Part shown: piece by piece, positions 53,990 to 64,000 of the stretch
Layout of the letters: each line of letters begins with the position of its first letter
How positions within the stretch are numbered: the stretch's first letter is position 1
Assembly (NCBI GenBank): GCA_950295325.1
Contig: OX485808.1
Coordinates: 14,760,501-14,824,500 of the forward strand
DNA from: Polytrichum commune
Lineage: Eukaryota > Streptophyta > Polytrichopsida > Polytrichales > Polytrichaceae
DNA: 64,000 nt
Direction of reading: 5' to 3'
Position numbers and translations under genes: made by a program
The notes under the pieces: model-generated
Seen by the model: only the letters and a program-made list of their open reading frames with translations
Databases searched by the model: none
Told to the model about the DNA's origin: nothing

Positions 53990-55680
53990 CTAGCCAATGC
54001 AAATATCCCCCTAGACTAGCAACCCCGACCATTGAAACTACATCAAAGGCCTTGTTACATAAACAAAAACAACATGAACGATCTTGCCAATTTCAAATGA
54101 ATTGGCTCCCCCTCTTCCCATGGGCAAAGCCAACCATTGAAAATGATGAAATCACAAAAGTGGTGTGCAAGGTGTGCTCAAAGATAACAGAAAATCCATA
54201 ATTCTAATTGCTAAATCAAATAATTTGTGGAAGCATATGGGGTATAAGTCAACCTTGGGTCCTAGGCATGGAGTACATGTGGGAGAAAAGTACATTGACC
54301 ACAATTCGGTGCATCTATAGAACAAACGGTTGTTTGCTACAATTCCCACTAATTCCATATGAGCACGTGTGGGGGAGAACACCCTTCATTGACCGCCATA
54401 AGAAACATGTTCAATTTGCAACCATTTTCACTTGTTGTAGCAAAGTAGGCCTATTATTGATCATGGCATATGTTTTTTTTTTTTTGAGATCTTGAACTCA
54501 ATAACAACTTCCACCATTATTGGAGTGATAATAATGGATGGGGGATGGTGGAGGCAGTCAAGCGTAATGTGCTCAATTGCACAAGGGAGGTAATGCGGGC
54601 AACTCACTCCTCCTCCCTTTCGGCAGATGTGGTCACCTTTGTGGATTGTGAAGGTTGGATATCCACCCACGGGTATGATGTAATTCATTGGAGACGTCAG
54701 TTTTGTTGGGTTTAGAGAGGGTGATGGATGGAGGTATGACCGATAACCTTACAACTGTGATTGTGAAGGCCACAAAAACATATGTTGGGTTGACAACAAT
54801 TGACATCCGGGAGAAGCTAATTACATTTGGCACCGATTGTGTATCCGTATTTTAGGGTGCCAAGACCGGGGTTACAGTCCAACTCCGTGTTTTCCACATA
54901 CCCTACATGATCGGTTCCACTGCATGGCACACCGGACAAACCTCGCCGTGCATACCTTATTGGAGCTTGACATGGTGAAGCGGGTGGAGGAGTTGTTGGT
55001 CCCTCTTCACTTATCTCAATTCATCACCTAAGTGGAGAATAGAGTTCTATAAACTTGTAGCGTGCCTTGAGACAAAAGGCAACAAAATTTTGCGGAATGT
55101 GGAGACACGGTGGATTTTGATGTTAGGACCAGTGAGGTAACTGCTCAAGGAGTACAAAACACTCATCACAAAGATGGCAATTGGTTCCCACACAAAGCCA
55201 ACAACAAAGAAGAACCTCATGTTGCTTTTATAATGGGAATTGATGCTAACCCTCCCCAGATTGATGCAAATGTCGCATGCAATTGATACCTTGATTAAAT
55301 ATTGCACAAAAATCTTGCATGTTACATGAGATGTGGAGCTAGAAAACTTATCACAAATCTAACTTCAAAGCTTGAGTTTTAGGTACAACCCAACTTAATT
55401 TGAGAAAATGTTTGGCAAACAAGATCAAACCCTAGCCCTTGCTTGGAAAATTGAAATGGAGTCCTTCGCTAATAATGTCAATGTTGGAGGAGGAGTGAGG
55501 TTTGACCCTATCCTGGAAGAGAAGGGTGGATGGATCTATAGGGAAGCTCCAAAACACGATGTGAAGATGGTGGATGCAATCATTTGGGTGATGGTGGAGG
55601 CAAGCCAAAGCGGATTTGAAGAGGGTCTCAACCCTTTTAGGGCACAATTTGGTGAGAAAATTCCATTGAATGTATAAAGG
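53990..55680 (+). pseudogene. hAT-like transposase gene (zinc-finger type), heavily broken
   Basis: Fragments in successive frames follow the order of a plant hAT-related zinc-finger protein. WLPLFPWAKPTIENDEITKV followed by VCKVCSKI lies at about 54.1-54.2 kb (the start of a BED/TTF-like zinc finger), with NLWKHMGYKSTLG just after. CEGWISTHGYDVIHWRR lies near 54.65 kb. HCMAHRTNLAVHTLLELDMV then KRVEELL is at about 54.91-55.0 kb, where HCxAHxxNL is the family hallmark around a catalytic region. GNKILRNVETRW and LKEYKTLITKMAIG lie at about 55.08-55.18 kb. Many stops and shifts make it dead. Its terminal repeats were not found. It is not obviously the source of the hAT MITE at 50917. Confidence 0.7.
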
Positions 55681-55929
55681 AACTTTAATGCATAGTTGGT
55701 TAGGAAAGATGCTATCACATTCAAAGTGGATACTTAAAAGCTTCTTGCATGCATCAAGTTGCCAAAAATTCAACTTGTGATTGCCAAGTTTGTAGGGTCG
55801 AAACCTAACTCTCAAGGTTTGGAGATCTAGTTCTAAACCTTGAACCATGAACTAGGAGGAAATGCCCTAGAGTTTGGTAGAAATGTTGTTGTTGTTGTTT
55901 TTTTATAAATAAATAAATGTTTCTTTTAG

Positions 55930-56571
55930 GGTTAAGCATTGTTAAAGATGTGATCCACAAAACACATGCTATCGCCATTCAAATGCAAATGGGGAAAATG
56001 CTTGCTACAAAGTTGGGTACTAGGTTTTGATCTTGACAACCTCAACAATCTAGCATCCCCCAATTGGATTTCATTCAAAAAATTATCATATGAGCATTAT
56101 GACTAAGCATTTGATATTGCAAAGTCCCTAGATGAAGTCATATGCATAGACAACACAAATGCAACAATAAAGTATCCAAGGCTTTGTACAAATCTTCAAG
56201 TCAAAGAGTTTTGGGCTATTAGGATTACCTTAAAATCAAAAGAAGATATTCTCTCAACCCAAAAGGGTGTTGGTTGATTATGAAAATCTCCCCTGTAGAT
56301 GTAGGGCATGCATTCGTTGGAAACATAGAGCAAAGGAGTGCAAAGAATGTCCAAGAGAGCCATTCAAAGGTGTAAGGAGGCCAACACATGCATATCACAC
56401 TCATGGACAAGAGAAGAACAAGAACACTATTGTAGATCAAGAGGGGTTTCAACAAGTGAAAAGCAAGAAAACCACGAGAAGGTACATTTTGAGGATGACA
56501 AGTGGAGAAGAGACACCTTCTTGGAAGAGACGAATTGATGGAACTCATAGAGATACAATCAAGATATGAGA
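55930..56571 (+). pseudogene. LINE ORF1 fragment with a zinc knuckle
   Basis: The open frame 56267-56569 begins VDYENLPCRCRACIRWKHRA and contains C-x2-C-x4-H-x4-C (CRACIRWKHRAKEC), the zinc knuckle that follows the DUF4283-type part of plant LINE ORF1 proteins. A basic tail with DQEGFQQVKSKKTTRR follows. Upstream, frames with stops (GFVQIFKSKSFGLLG) fit the preceding domain. ORF1 proteins bind the element RNA. There is no endonuclease or reverse transcriptase after it, so this is a solitary piece. Confidence 0.65.
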
Positions 56572-57049
56572 AGCCATGCCGAAGGTTGTGGCTCCTGCCA
56601 CAGCACATCAAAGGAGAGATTAAACTGCCATGAAGTGGGTGTTACGATAATGAACACATGTTCATTATCATTGCGTTTCCACCCTAAGCCTCCTCTTGTG
56701 ACGCACGATAGTATTGTAATACCAAACCCTAAATTTGCATACTTTTAAGTAGCTTTTGAACTACGCTTGATTTTCTTGTGTGCATTCTCCATCCACGTCA
56801 CACTCTCGGAATAATTCAGTTCATGTCATTGTATGTTGTGTCTTTCTGAGGTGATGCACTTGTAAAATTCACAAATGTTGTACGAATCTTGCCTCTCTGC
56901 CATATTGTTTCGCGACACTTTTCCAATGTGAATGCTTTGGGAGTAATTTGTTTCCAATTATAAAACACACTAGTATTTAGCGATGCTAAAACTAAAACGG
57001 TAGAGTGGAATAAAAAAATGGTTGATAGGCCATGTGTCTGATGAAAAGG
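56572..57049. other. Spacer with no recognised feature
   Basis: Non-coding, with no repeat recognised. Confidence 0.35.
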
Positions 57050-57840
57050 AAAAGGAAAAGGAAAGGGAAAAGGAGTAATCAGTAGTGTAGCAGCAGCTGC
57101 AGCTGATGAAGGGGGGAGTGGCTGATGAGTGGATTGAATATGGTCGGCGAGAAAAGGGGATGAAAGCCTGGAAGGAAGAAAGGAAGGAAGCATGGGAAAA
57201 GGAGGGGGGGGGGGGGGTGAGGAGACTCCTGGGTTCGTGGAGAGGAACTTTCCTTGAATACAAACCCAGTGAATTGGGAGATTCTGGTTATTATTGCCTT
57301 ACTAGTCCCTTCAAGCTTGGAAGAGCCACCTATAGGTGCCCACCGTCGTCCACCTTCATTCATTCCTTCATTAAAATATAATAAGCATGCCTGCCTGCCT
57401 GCTGCGGCGCCTCCCTAGCTCTCTCCCTCTCTCTGGATCACCACTCTGCTTCTGCAGCAGCAGCAGCAGCAGCAAGTACGTGTAAAGTACACTATGCAAC
57501 ACATAAATACATTATGACGTAAGTTAGTATCTAGTCTCCTAGTAGTACTCCTCCTCTACCCTTCCCTTGTTTTTGTTTCTTTCCTCACCCTAACAGTAGA
57601 AGACTACTATTATTCTATTCTCAATGAGCAAACGTGCAACCCCCCCCCAAAATCCTTCCCAACTCCCTCCATTTCCAAAGTCTACTGTATTCACTTTTGT
57701 TTTTGTTTCTATCCCCCCCCCCCCCCAGTTTGTTTCTTCCGTTTCATAGATTCCTAGTCGGAGATGACCCTAAACTACTGGGTGATAGTGGAGAGGACGG
57801 ACCCAAAACCAGATGGAGTGGTTGGTGATGCGATCCCGGA
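57050..57840. other. Low-complexity, purine- then pyrimidine-rich region
   Basis: It contains (GAAAAG)n-like repeats at 57042-57075, a 14-base G tract (57204-57217), (CAG)6 at about 57455-57472, CT-rich stretches, and C tracts at 57640-57648 and 57713-57726. It could be the 5' flank of a gene lying outside or a degenerate promoter. No credible coding frame exists; those present arise from low complexity. Confidence 0.35.
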
Positions 57841-58786
57841 TGTGAAATCTTCTCTCTACTTGACGGGAATAACCAGCAAGGTGGCCATGCACTTCCTTTG
57901 TTCCAAAACAACGACTTCCCACTAATCTATATAGAGTTAAAAGTTGTGGTTAGATCAAAAACCATAAATCTACCTAAAAAGAGAGCTAGAAATGATTGTA
58001 TGGAGATCACCAAGCTATTCGAGAACATTTACCAAACCCCCACCCGTTGTTTGGATGCTTTCTGAATGTAGATATCAACAAGTTTACTTCACAAGATTTT
58101 GCTTTATAGCCTAGCAACCCCCATATTATAGCATATTAACAATGTGTGTTACTATGTGCTAGAGTCTTGGACCTTTGCTCTAGAAGAACCCCCCCCCCCC
58201 CTCTTTCTTAAATCCTCTTAGACCACCCTTAGACCAAGGTTCAATGGGAGTCAAGTCACCCACTAAACATTTGGGGCATGTCCCAAGCATCCCTTCCTCT
58301 AGGGTTCTCTTTAATCCCTTCTTTTTAAAAAATGCCTATTTGTATCCTTTAATTATTATCTTTTGAAGTGAAAAAATCGAATCGAAATGGCTTGCCCTAG
58401 GATCCATGCATCAAGATTATCTATATAATTTAGTTCATGATGACGAGTTGAGTAGATAGAATTTTGTTTTTCTTGTATAAAGCTACACTGTATGATTCAT
58501 ACATGTGTTAGAAATTAGAGCTCTAGGTATCAACACAAATTATACCTTGAAACATTGCACTATGATGCATTAGAATTTGTTAGAATCTTGTATTTTAATA
58601 TATGGGACTTGCCACCTTGGGAGAAGATGGAACCCCTCAAGCATGCCACACTACCACGTAAATGAAATCACAAGCCCAAATACCCCCCCCCCCCACCCCC
58701 GAACCAAGGAAAACCTCCATACCACCACAAAAAGAACGATAAGGGGGGGGGGAGAAACAAAGAACAAGAACCAGCCACAAAAGCGC

Positions 58787-58790
<4 letters not shown>
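57841..58790. other. Spacer with C/G tracts
   Basis: C tracts at 58189-58201 and 58683-58694 and a G tract at 58743-58752. No gene recognised. Confidence 0.4.

Positions 58791-58836
<46 letters not shown>
58791..58836 (+). repeat. (AG)23 microsatellite
   Basis: Perfect dinucleotide repeat of 23 units. Confidence 0.97.
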
Positions 58837-58839
<3 letters not shown>

Positions 58840-61146
58840 ATCTTGATCATACCCGCAAACTCATATGTGAAGTGGAGACGCATGATTATGCGAAATAAAT
58901 GCTATTACGTCATGTTGGAGGTGGTCCGTATCAAAAAGGCCTACACTTGACTAATCTTTTAGTTCCAATCAACTACCCATTGATCCTCCTACAAAGAATC
59001 ACAAAGGCTCTCAATTTTGGTCAAAGTTGATACACCTTGTTACTCACCCTAAGTCGGGCTTGGAAGAGGTGCCTAGAGAAGAGATCCTACCCAAGACCAT
59101 ACATAATGTACAAAATGAGAGATATCATCAAAGTTGCACCATGATCTTAGAGTTGATCTTTAGCTATGTTATAGTTGAAGATTACATATTTTCAGCTATA
59201 ACATAGTTCATTGTGTTTCCATGTACCCAATTGGTGAGTTAGCCATGGCATTGTACTTATGTAACAACAAGTGACAAACTCCTAAATACACTAGCTTTTT
59301 TCTTTGTGTAGAGTGACACGCACACACCCACATCTAATGCAATAGAAGGGCAAGTAATTCTTAACTAACTAGACATCTAATGATGGAACCACCCTACCAA
59401 AGAAAATTGAAAAGTTCCATAGAAGTCAGCAAATTCCAATGTGAAAAACATTTTGCAAACATTTTGTTCATCGACAAAACGTTTGCAAACACGTTCTTGG
59501 ACAAAACATTATGCTTTTAACACTTAGTGCATACATCGTTGTATGCTTGACCTTGTCAATACCATTCAATATAGTGCATGTGAAAATCTTAGGGATAGGA
59601 TTTGACTAGCTGACGGGTAATGGTTGAGAGGACCTTTCTTTTGACGGGCTGAATTGTTTTATGGGCCTCTCCATATGACATACTCATTTTCATTTTTTTG
59701 CTTTTCTTTAGACATGCAAAATTAATTACATACTTTATATGCCTTTCTTTTTCCTTGTGACATGTGCAAAACATGACCCTTGATCATATGCCCTATAATC
59801 ACTCAACACATTTTAATGGACATATAATTAGGTTAAGGTCAAAGCATGACCCGGGTCCATGGTGTAGGTTGTAGGTAGTGTACTCCATACATTATATTAC
59901 TAAATATTATTGTTGTTGTGAGGAGTCCGATCATGGGTGCATGGATAGTGTGACTTTACTACTACACTAATAACTATATTATTTTGGGTGAATAGTATGC
60001 ATGGCCCCGCACACACGGCACTATACTATTCGACCAATGCACATCATTGGATACTCCCCCTCCCCCCATGGAGATTCTCTACGCGAGTGAGGTTGGATTT
60101 TGCACTTGGTCACAAACCCTAAATGTCCGCAATCACAACCCCAAATGTATCTAGGATGCACATTTAATGGGTGTGACAGACATTTGATGGGTATCTAATG
60201 GATGCAAAAATTAACATTGATTTTGAGATCCAATCCAAAAATGAATTAATTGTGAATACATAAAGAATATGTGATATGTTAGAGAGTAGATTGGCATGGC
60301 TGATTAATTAATGTTAAGGAATTGGTTGTATAAGAGGCTCAAGTGTAGTACGTCTTATCCATTTTTAGGAAGCCATCACAACATTACTCAAAGCATTGAA
60401 ATTGGTTGAATGTACAATGTTGCTTTTGTTGCACTCAATCTAGAATAATATTCTCAAATAGGGGTATAATTGCCGAGGAAACAAGTCATAGAACATGGTA
60501 CACCGTACAATATCATCTATGTTGAGATGACTAACTACAGCCAAATCATGATGTATGTGAAGCTTAAAAGTACAAACAATAAGGTTGACCCCTCATTTTG
60601 CTAATGACGTAGGTGAATATCTTACAATGGAAGTGGAACAAATTTTGCTTCCTCTTTTGCTCTTATGAATCCTACTTTCATTCTTTTCAAACATAAAACT
60701 AAAATGACTTACCACATGAAGTGGGCTTAACAATCTTAAAATTTGATCTTGAATTACTATGAGTGTTAGACATGCTCCTCTTTGAGTTGGGTCCCACCAC
60801 CATTATTAAGGTACATGAAGTTTAGTAAAAAAATCACTCCCATAGCTTTGTGATTTTATTCATCTCAAGTTAGTCAATCTAGACTAATTTGAGATCTTTG
60901 ATGCTAATTTTGGAATCAAACTGTCCCAAAAAGAGAGACCTACATGCTATGAGATAAATTACATGTGTTTTTGTCTCGGGCAATAGTGATAGGGGCCCAA
61001 CTCCAAGAGTTGGACATCTAGCCATGGTCATCCATGACACCTAAATCTAGCACCCAAAGACCCTCAATACATTTGTAAAGTCAATCACCAAATCTACCCG
61101 AGCGCAACCCACCGTTGCCAAAAATCAACTCACAAAACCACAATTA
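58837..61146. other. Spacer with no recognised gene
   Basis: About 2.3 kb of AT-rich sequence. A local inverted repeat TTAGCTATGTTATAGTTGAA / TTTCAGCTATAACATAG lies near 59160-59205. Nothing else recognised. Confidence 0.4.
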
Positions 61147-61154
61147 ATGATCTC

Positions 61155-61245
61155 AAGTGGAGGAGGGTTGTGGTTATGTTCTTTTAATTCTATTTTGGTG
61201 GAAACTGGATATGAAATGCTAACCACAACTACAACTGCCCTCTAT
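61155..61245. mobile_element. Possible family F relic (short)
   Basis: GGGTTGTGGTTATG at the left and GCTAACCACAACTACAACTG then CCCTCTATTCATTAGTA at the right are roughly inverted and resemble the ends of the 34469 element. Confidence 0.3.
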
Positions 61246-61481
61246 TCATTAGTACCCTCTAATCGAATGCACCTACCTGTTTTGAAGAAGCAATGCTTAG
61301 CAAATTCAATCACTCTTGGGGAGAGTGTGATGTCCTTTGCATATGGGATAAGCTTGTAGTCATGTGGAATTGGAAGATCTTCAACAACTAGGTGGTGCCT
61401 TTTTTTGGGTGTTAGTTGTGCGCGTTGGATCAACTTGGTAGGATCTTTACCGACCTTCCGCACCTTGGCAACTAGATACAT
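61242..61481 (-). CDS. Unassigned open frame of about 79 codons, possibly a captured gene piece
   Basis: The minus-strand peptide (MYLVAKVRKVGKDPTKLIQR at the start, later HHLVVEDLPIPHDYKLIPYA) has a more protein-like composition than its neighbours. I do not recognise it, and it has no ATG of good context. It lies between a family F-like relic and a family I retroposon tail. It may be a gene fragment or chance. Confidence 0.2.
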   Translation of the reverse strand: MYLVAKVRKVGKDPTKLIQRAQLTPKKRHHLVVEDLPIPHDYKLIPYAKDITLSPRVIEFAKHCFFKTGRCIRLEGTNE

Positions 61482-61549
61482 TAGAGTTTATCTCGAACTT
61501 TGTTGCAATAGAGTTTTTGCATCCTGACAAAACGAGATGTTTGTGTTTG

Positions 61550-61740
61550 TAGTGGTGGTGGACTCGGGGTTGTCCTTTGGTGGCTCAATTTTGGTTCTTT
61601 TACTTGGTAGTACTGTAACACACTTGAGGGACTTTGCCTTCCCCCCCAGTTAGGCATGTCTTTCTTAGTGTTGGCTTCTTGCCTTATGTTGGGCCTATGC
61701 CTATGCTTATATATACTGAAAGTAAGAAAGAAAAGTAGTC
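61550..61740 (+). mobile_element. Retroposon 3'-end, family I (divergent copy)
   Basis: TGAGGGACTTTGCCTTCCCC, AGGCATGTCTTTCTTAG and GTTGGCTTCTTGCCTTATG follow the family order; the A-rich end is degraded (ACTGAAAGTAAGAAAGAAAA). A further fragment, CCGAGGGGTCCTGCCTCCCC then TCGGTGATGG, lies at about 62117-62147. Confidence 0.45.
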
Positions 61741-61856
61741 ATTCCAAATAAATGCATTCCTGTACATATGCCTTATGTATAAGAAAGGATCCTCTTGGCA
61801 TTACCAATAGAAAAGAATATTACGTGATGAAAGCTTACATTCCAAAGTAGTCAAGA

Positions 61857-61910
61857 AGTTATAGCACCACGCAACTCCAAATATCCTACACCAATATGTG
61901 CAATTAGGTT
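61857..61910. mobile_element. MITE family A, right-end fragment
   Basis: GTTATAGCACCACGCAACTC then CAAATATCCTACACCAATAT resembles the right subterminal region of family A. Confidence 0.35.
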
Positions 61911-62149
61911 GCTTGTGCATATAGGTTGTCTCTATACCCGTGCAAAGTTTGTTGGTAAAAAACATAGCACAAAAAAATTATAGCTCTTTTTATTCATTTG
62001 TATAACAACTACATGGTGAGAAAAGCAAGAACTCTATGTGTTGCTGTGGCAGTGATATTCAAAATTATGTCTAATGACAACAAAATTATTATCTATTCAT
62101 GGCGGTGCTACCCGTCCGAGGGGTCCTGCCTCCCCTCGGTGATGGATGA

Positions 62150-64000
62150 TTACCGGTCAAGCCGGTCACATTTCCGTTCAATTTCTCCAAGGGCCGGCAA
62201 TGAGAGCCATGTGGACGGAGGGGAACCAATCACTCGTTGGTGTTCTATCATAGCACGTGTCTAGAGAAGTGTGAAGCACGAGCCCGAGTTTCAAGAGCAA
62301 TTAATGTGTCCTGCAACGCTCCTCGATTGTCATTATCATTCTTCGCGAGTCGATTCAACAATTTAGTGATAATACACGTATCCATACCAATCACATAGTT
62401 AGGGTTTAGGGTAGACATCATTTGTGATGTCCGACAACACAATATGATCACTTTTGAGGGCGGAAATCAACTCGCTTCATATTGTGTGCACATGTGTCTA
62501 GGGTATTGTGGGGATATCAATGGTGGATAGAATTGACCTTTTTGAAATTAACCATGAAAATAGAATTCAATAAGCAAAGATAAAGGTTAATAGTGAAAAA
62601 AAAAATTAGATAAAGATAAGGGAGAAGATATTAACGAGAAAAAAAAACCATTGTTGGAGGTGTGGTTGTGACTAAAAAGTAGGAAGTTCAGTAAGAGTAG
62701 GAAGAAAGTATTTAAGCGTGCAGTGAACAATGTCAAGTTTGATCATTGTGAAGGTTCGGGTGTAGTGTACCATTTTTGGATAAAGAGTGAGGATGTTGTT
62801 GGAATTTTTTATTGTGAGAGTGTGTATGTTAAAGTTTAGGATTGTTGGGTACTTGGCCGTGTTACTGATGAAGAGTATGTAGTGTCCCGTATCAGGAACC
62901 TTAAGAGTTGGAAGCAAGGTTGGTATTATTGACAATGTGTTATGCCAAGAAATCTATAGAGTTGAGATACGATCTAAGATAGAGGGTAGTCTTATATTAT
63001 TTGTAAATATAGGCGGTAGAAACCAAATAGGGAAGAGTGTTGAGACAATAAGAGAGCTTGACTTCCTAGGTGAATGGATGGGTAGTGTGGAGAATTGGCC
63101 TACGACAATAAGGTAGATAGTTGAGATGGTAGAAAGAGCTTTACATGTAATCACAATTGGAATAGTTAATTTGGTATTCCTAGAAGTTATGAATACCAAG
63201 TCAGGTAGAAGATTTGATGGACGAGGTGATGGCTACCGGTTATAAGAAATGATGTCATCACCAATAATGTGTATACCAAGGAGGGGGAAAGCTACATGGC
63301 CAGTAATTGTAGTGTATAAGGGGCACCGAATAATACTGGTAGTCGAATTGGACTGGTAACAAGCCTTTATAGGAATCCTAGCTGATAATTTTCTAGTACC
63401 AAATATGCGGTAGTTACAGTAGTGGTGGATACACCAGTAGCGTATATGTTAGAATAAATAAGCCTAACAACCATGACATAACTGGTAGCTTGCCCAATAG
63501 CAAGAAGGACCAAGGACACATGGGATTGGTAAGGATACTTAGTTTTACCATGGTATAAATAAATATTCTTTAACAATGGAAATATTGTGTATTGAGAGCA
63601 CACATTGTGTGGATTTCACATACTTGGTCACGTTGAGTTCAAGGGCAGTAGTAATCAACGCCAAGTATAGGAGAAGAACAAAATGTCAAGCAACAAAGCA
63701 TGAGCGTAGGAACATTGTGGAGACGAGGCTAACATCAACGATCACACCTTCATCGTGGTGGGTTTGGCAATGGACATGGAGACTTGGCAAGAGCACATGA
63801 ACGCAGTGGAAACGAGGCTAATGATTGAGTGTCTCCCGACATCTTTGTCCAAAAAGACAACGATATGATCATATGGTTTGGGTGCTCCAATTCATGGAGC
63901 TTTGCAAAACGGGGTGACAAGGTTGGCAAGACGGTGTAAGTTTCCTCCCCCAACCTCTTTTGTTGGATTTTGTGTTGGTACGTGTTTCCCAATTCAATTG
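62150..64000. other. Terminal spacer with no recognised gene
   Basis: Frames on the minus strand at 62672-63603 (78-87 codons each, rich in Ile, Leu, Ser and Thr) are arranged one after another and could be a decayed retrotransposon. I found no protease, reverse transcriptase or integrase motif, so I leave it unassigned. Confidence 0.35.

Noticed and set aside
56816-57381. Overlapping frames of 91-125 codons as a gene
   Set aside because: They arise from (GAAAAG)n, poly-G and CT-rich sequence; both strands give similar low-complexity peptides.
59155-59210. Local inverted repeat as a microRNA precursor
   Set aside because: The stem is short and AT-rich and no known plant miRNA sequence was recognised.
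62672-63603. Retrotransposon polyprotein on the minus strand
   Set aside because: Several frames follow one another, but I saw no protease, reverse transcriptase, integrase or gag motif.
1-64000. tRNA, rRNA or CRISPR features
   Set aside because: None seen by eye; CRISPR arrays are not expected in a plant nuclear genome, and tandem arrays here are microsatellites or minisatellites without spacers.

Overview
This is a 64 kb stretch of nuclear DNA from a plant, almost certainly intergenic and packed with transposons. Direct signs are: no bacterial-style gene packing, AT-rich sequence with introns or breaks everywhere, plant-type LINE retrotransposons (endonuclease, reverse transcriptase and zinc-knuckle pieces), PIF/Harbinger DNA transposons with 3-bp TAA target duplications, hAT-like elements with an 8-bp duplication, many small MITEs, and a short TTTAGGG (plant telomere-type) run. 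I cannot name the species. I found no convincing intact host gene on either strand. The only long open frame (about 38.7-39.9 kb, minus strand) is a transposon ORF1-type Myb/SANT-like protein.

Layout. 0-4 kb: AT-rich spacer with small inverted-repeat elements. 4.1-6.3 kb: decayed LINE (ORF1 tail plus endonuclease) abutting a 500-bp Tourist-like MITE. 7-17 kb: MITEs of several families and two better-bounded inverted-repeat elements (14.8-15.2 and 16.5-17.3 kb, the latter holding a telomere-type repeat). 18.5-21.6 kb: clustered copies of two dispersed families and a GC-rich patch. 21.7-25.2 kb: a second, more complete LINE with a destroyed reverse-transcriptase active site. 27.36-30.89 kb: a full-length but dead PIF/Harbinger element with two convergent broken genes, followed 83 bp later by a second copy of the Tourist-like MITE. 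34.5-36.1 kb: an element with GGTGGTTGTGGTTGTGG ends enclosing a retroposon tail and an unassigned ORF. 36.84-40.14 kb: a second Harbinger-type element that keeps ORF1 but shows no transposase. 44.31-47.75 kb: a 3.4 kb element built of two nearly identical 1.4 kb inverted arms. 50.9-51.7 kb: a hAT-type MITE with arrays of a palindromic motif. 53.9-56.6 kb: ruins of a hAT-like transposase gene and another LINE ORF1. 57-64 kb: simple repeats, long C/G homopolymers and little else recognisable.

The most striking object is the 44.31-47.75 kb element. Its ends are TG...CA with a 5-bp CCTTG duplication, as for an LTR retrotransposon, yet its long arms are inverted rather than direct, and each carries its own TATA box pointing inward. 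The nearly perfect arms suggest recent insertion or correction, and read-through from either promoter would give a long hairpin RNA. Second in interest are the ORF1-only Harbinger element with clustered subterminal GCCCGA-like motifs, and the unusual abundance of long C/G homopolymers (17 tracts of 9-16 bp noted).
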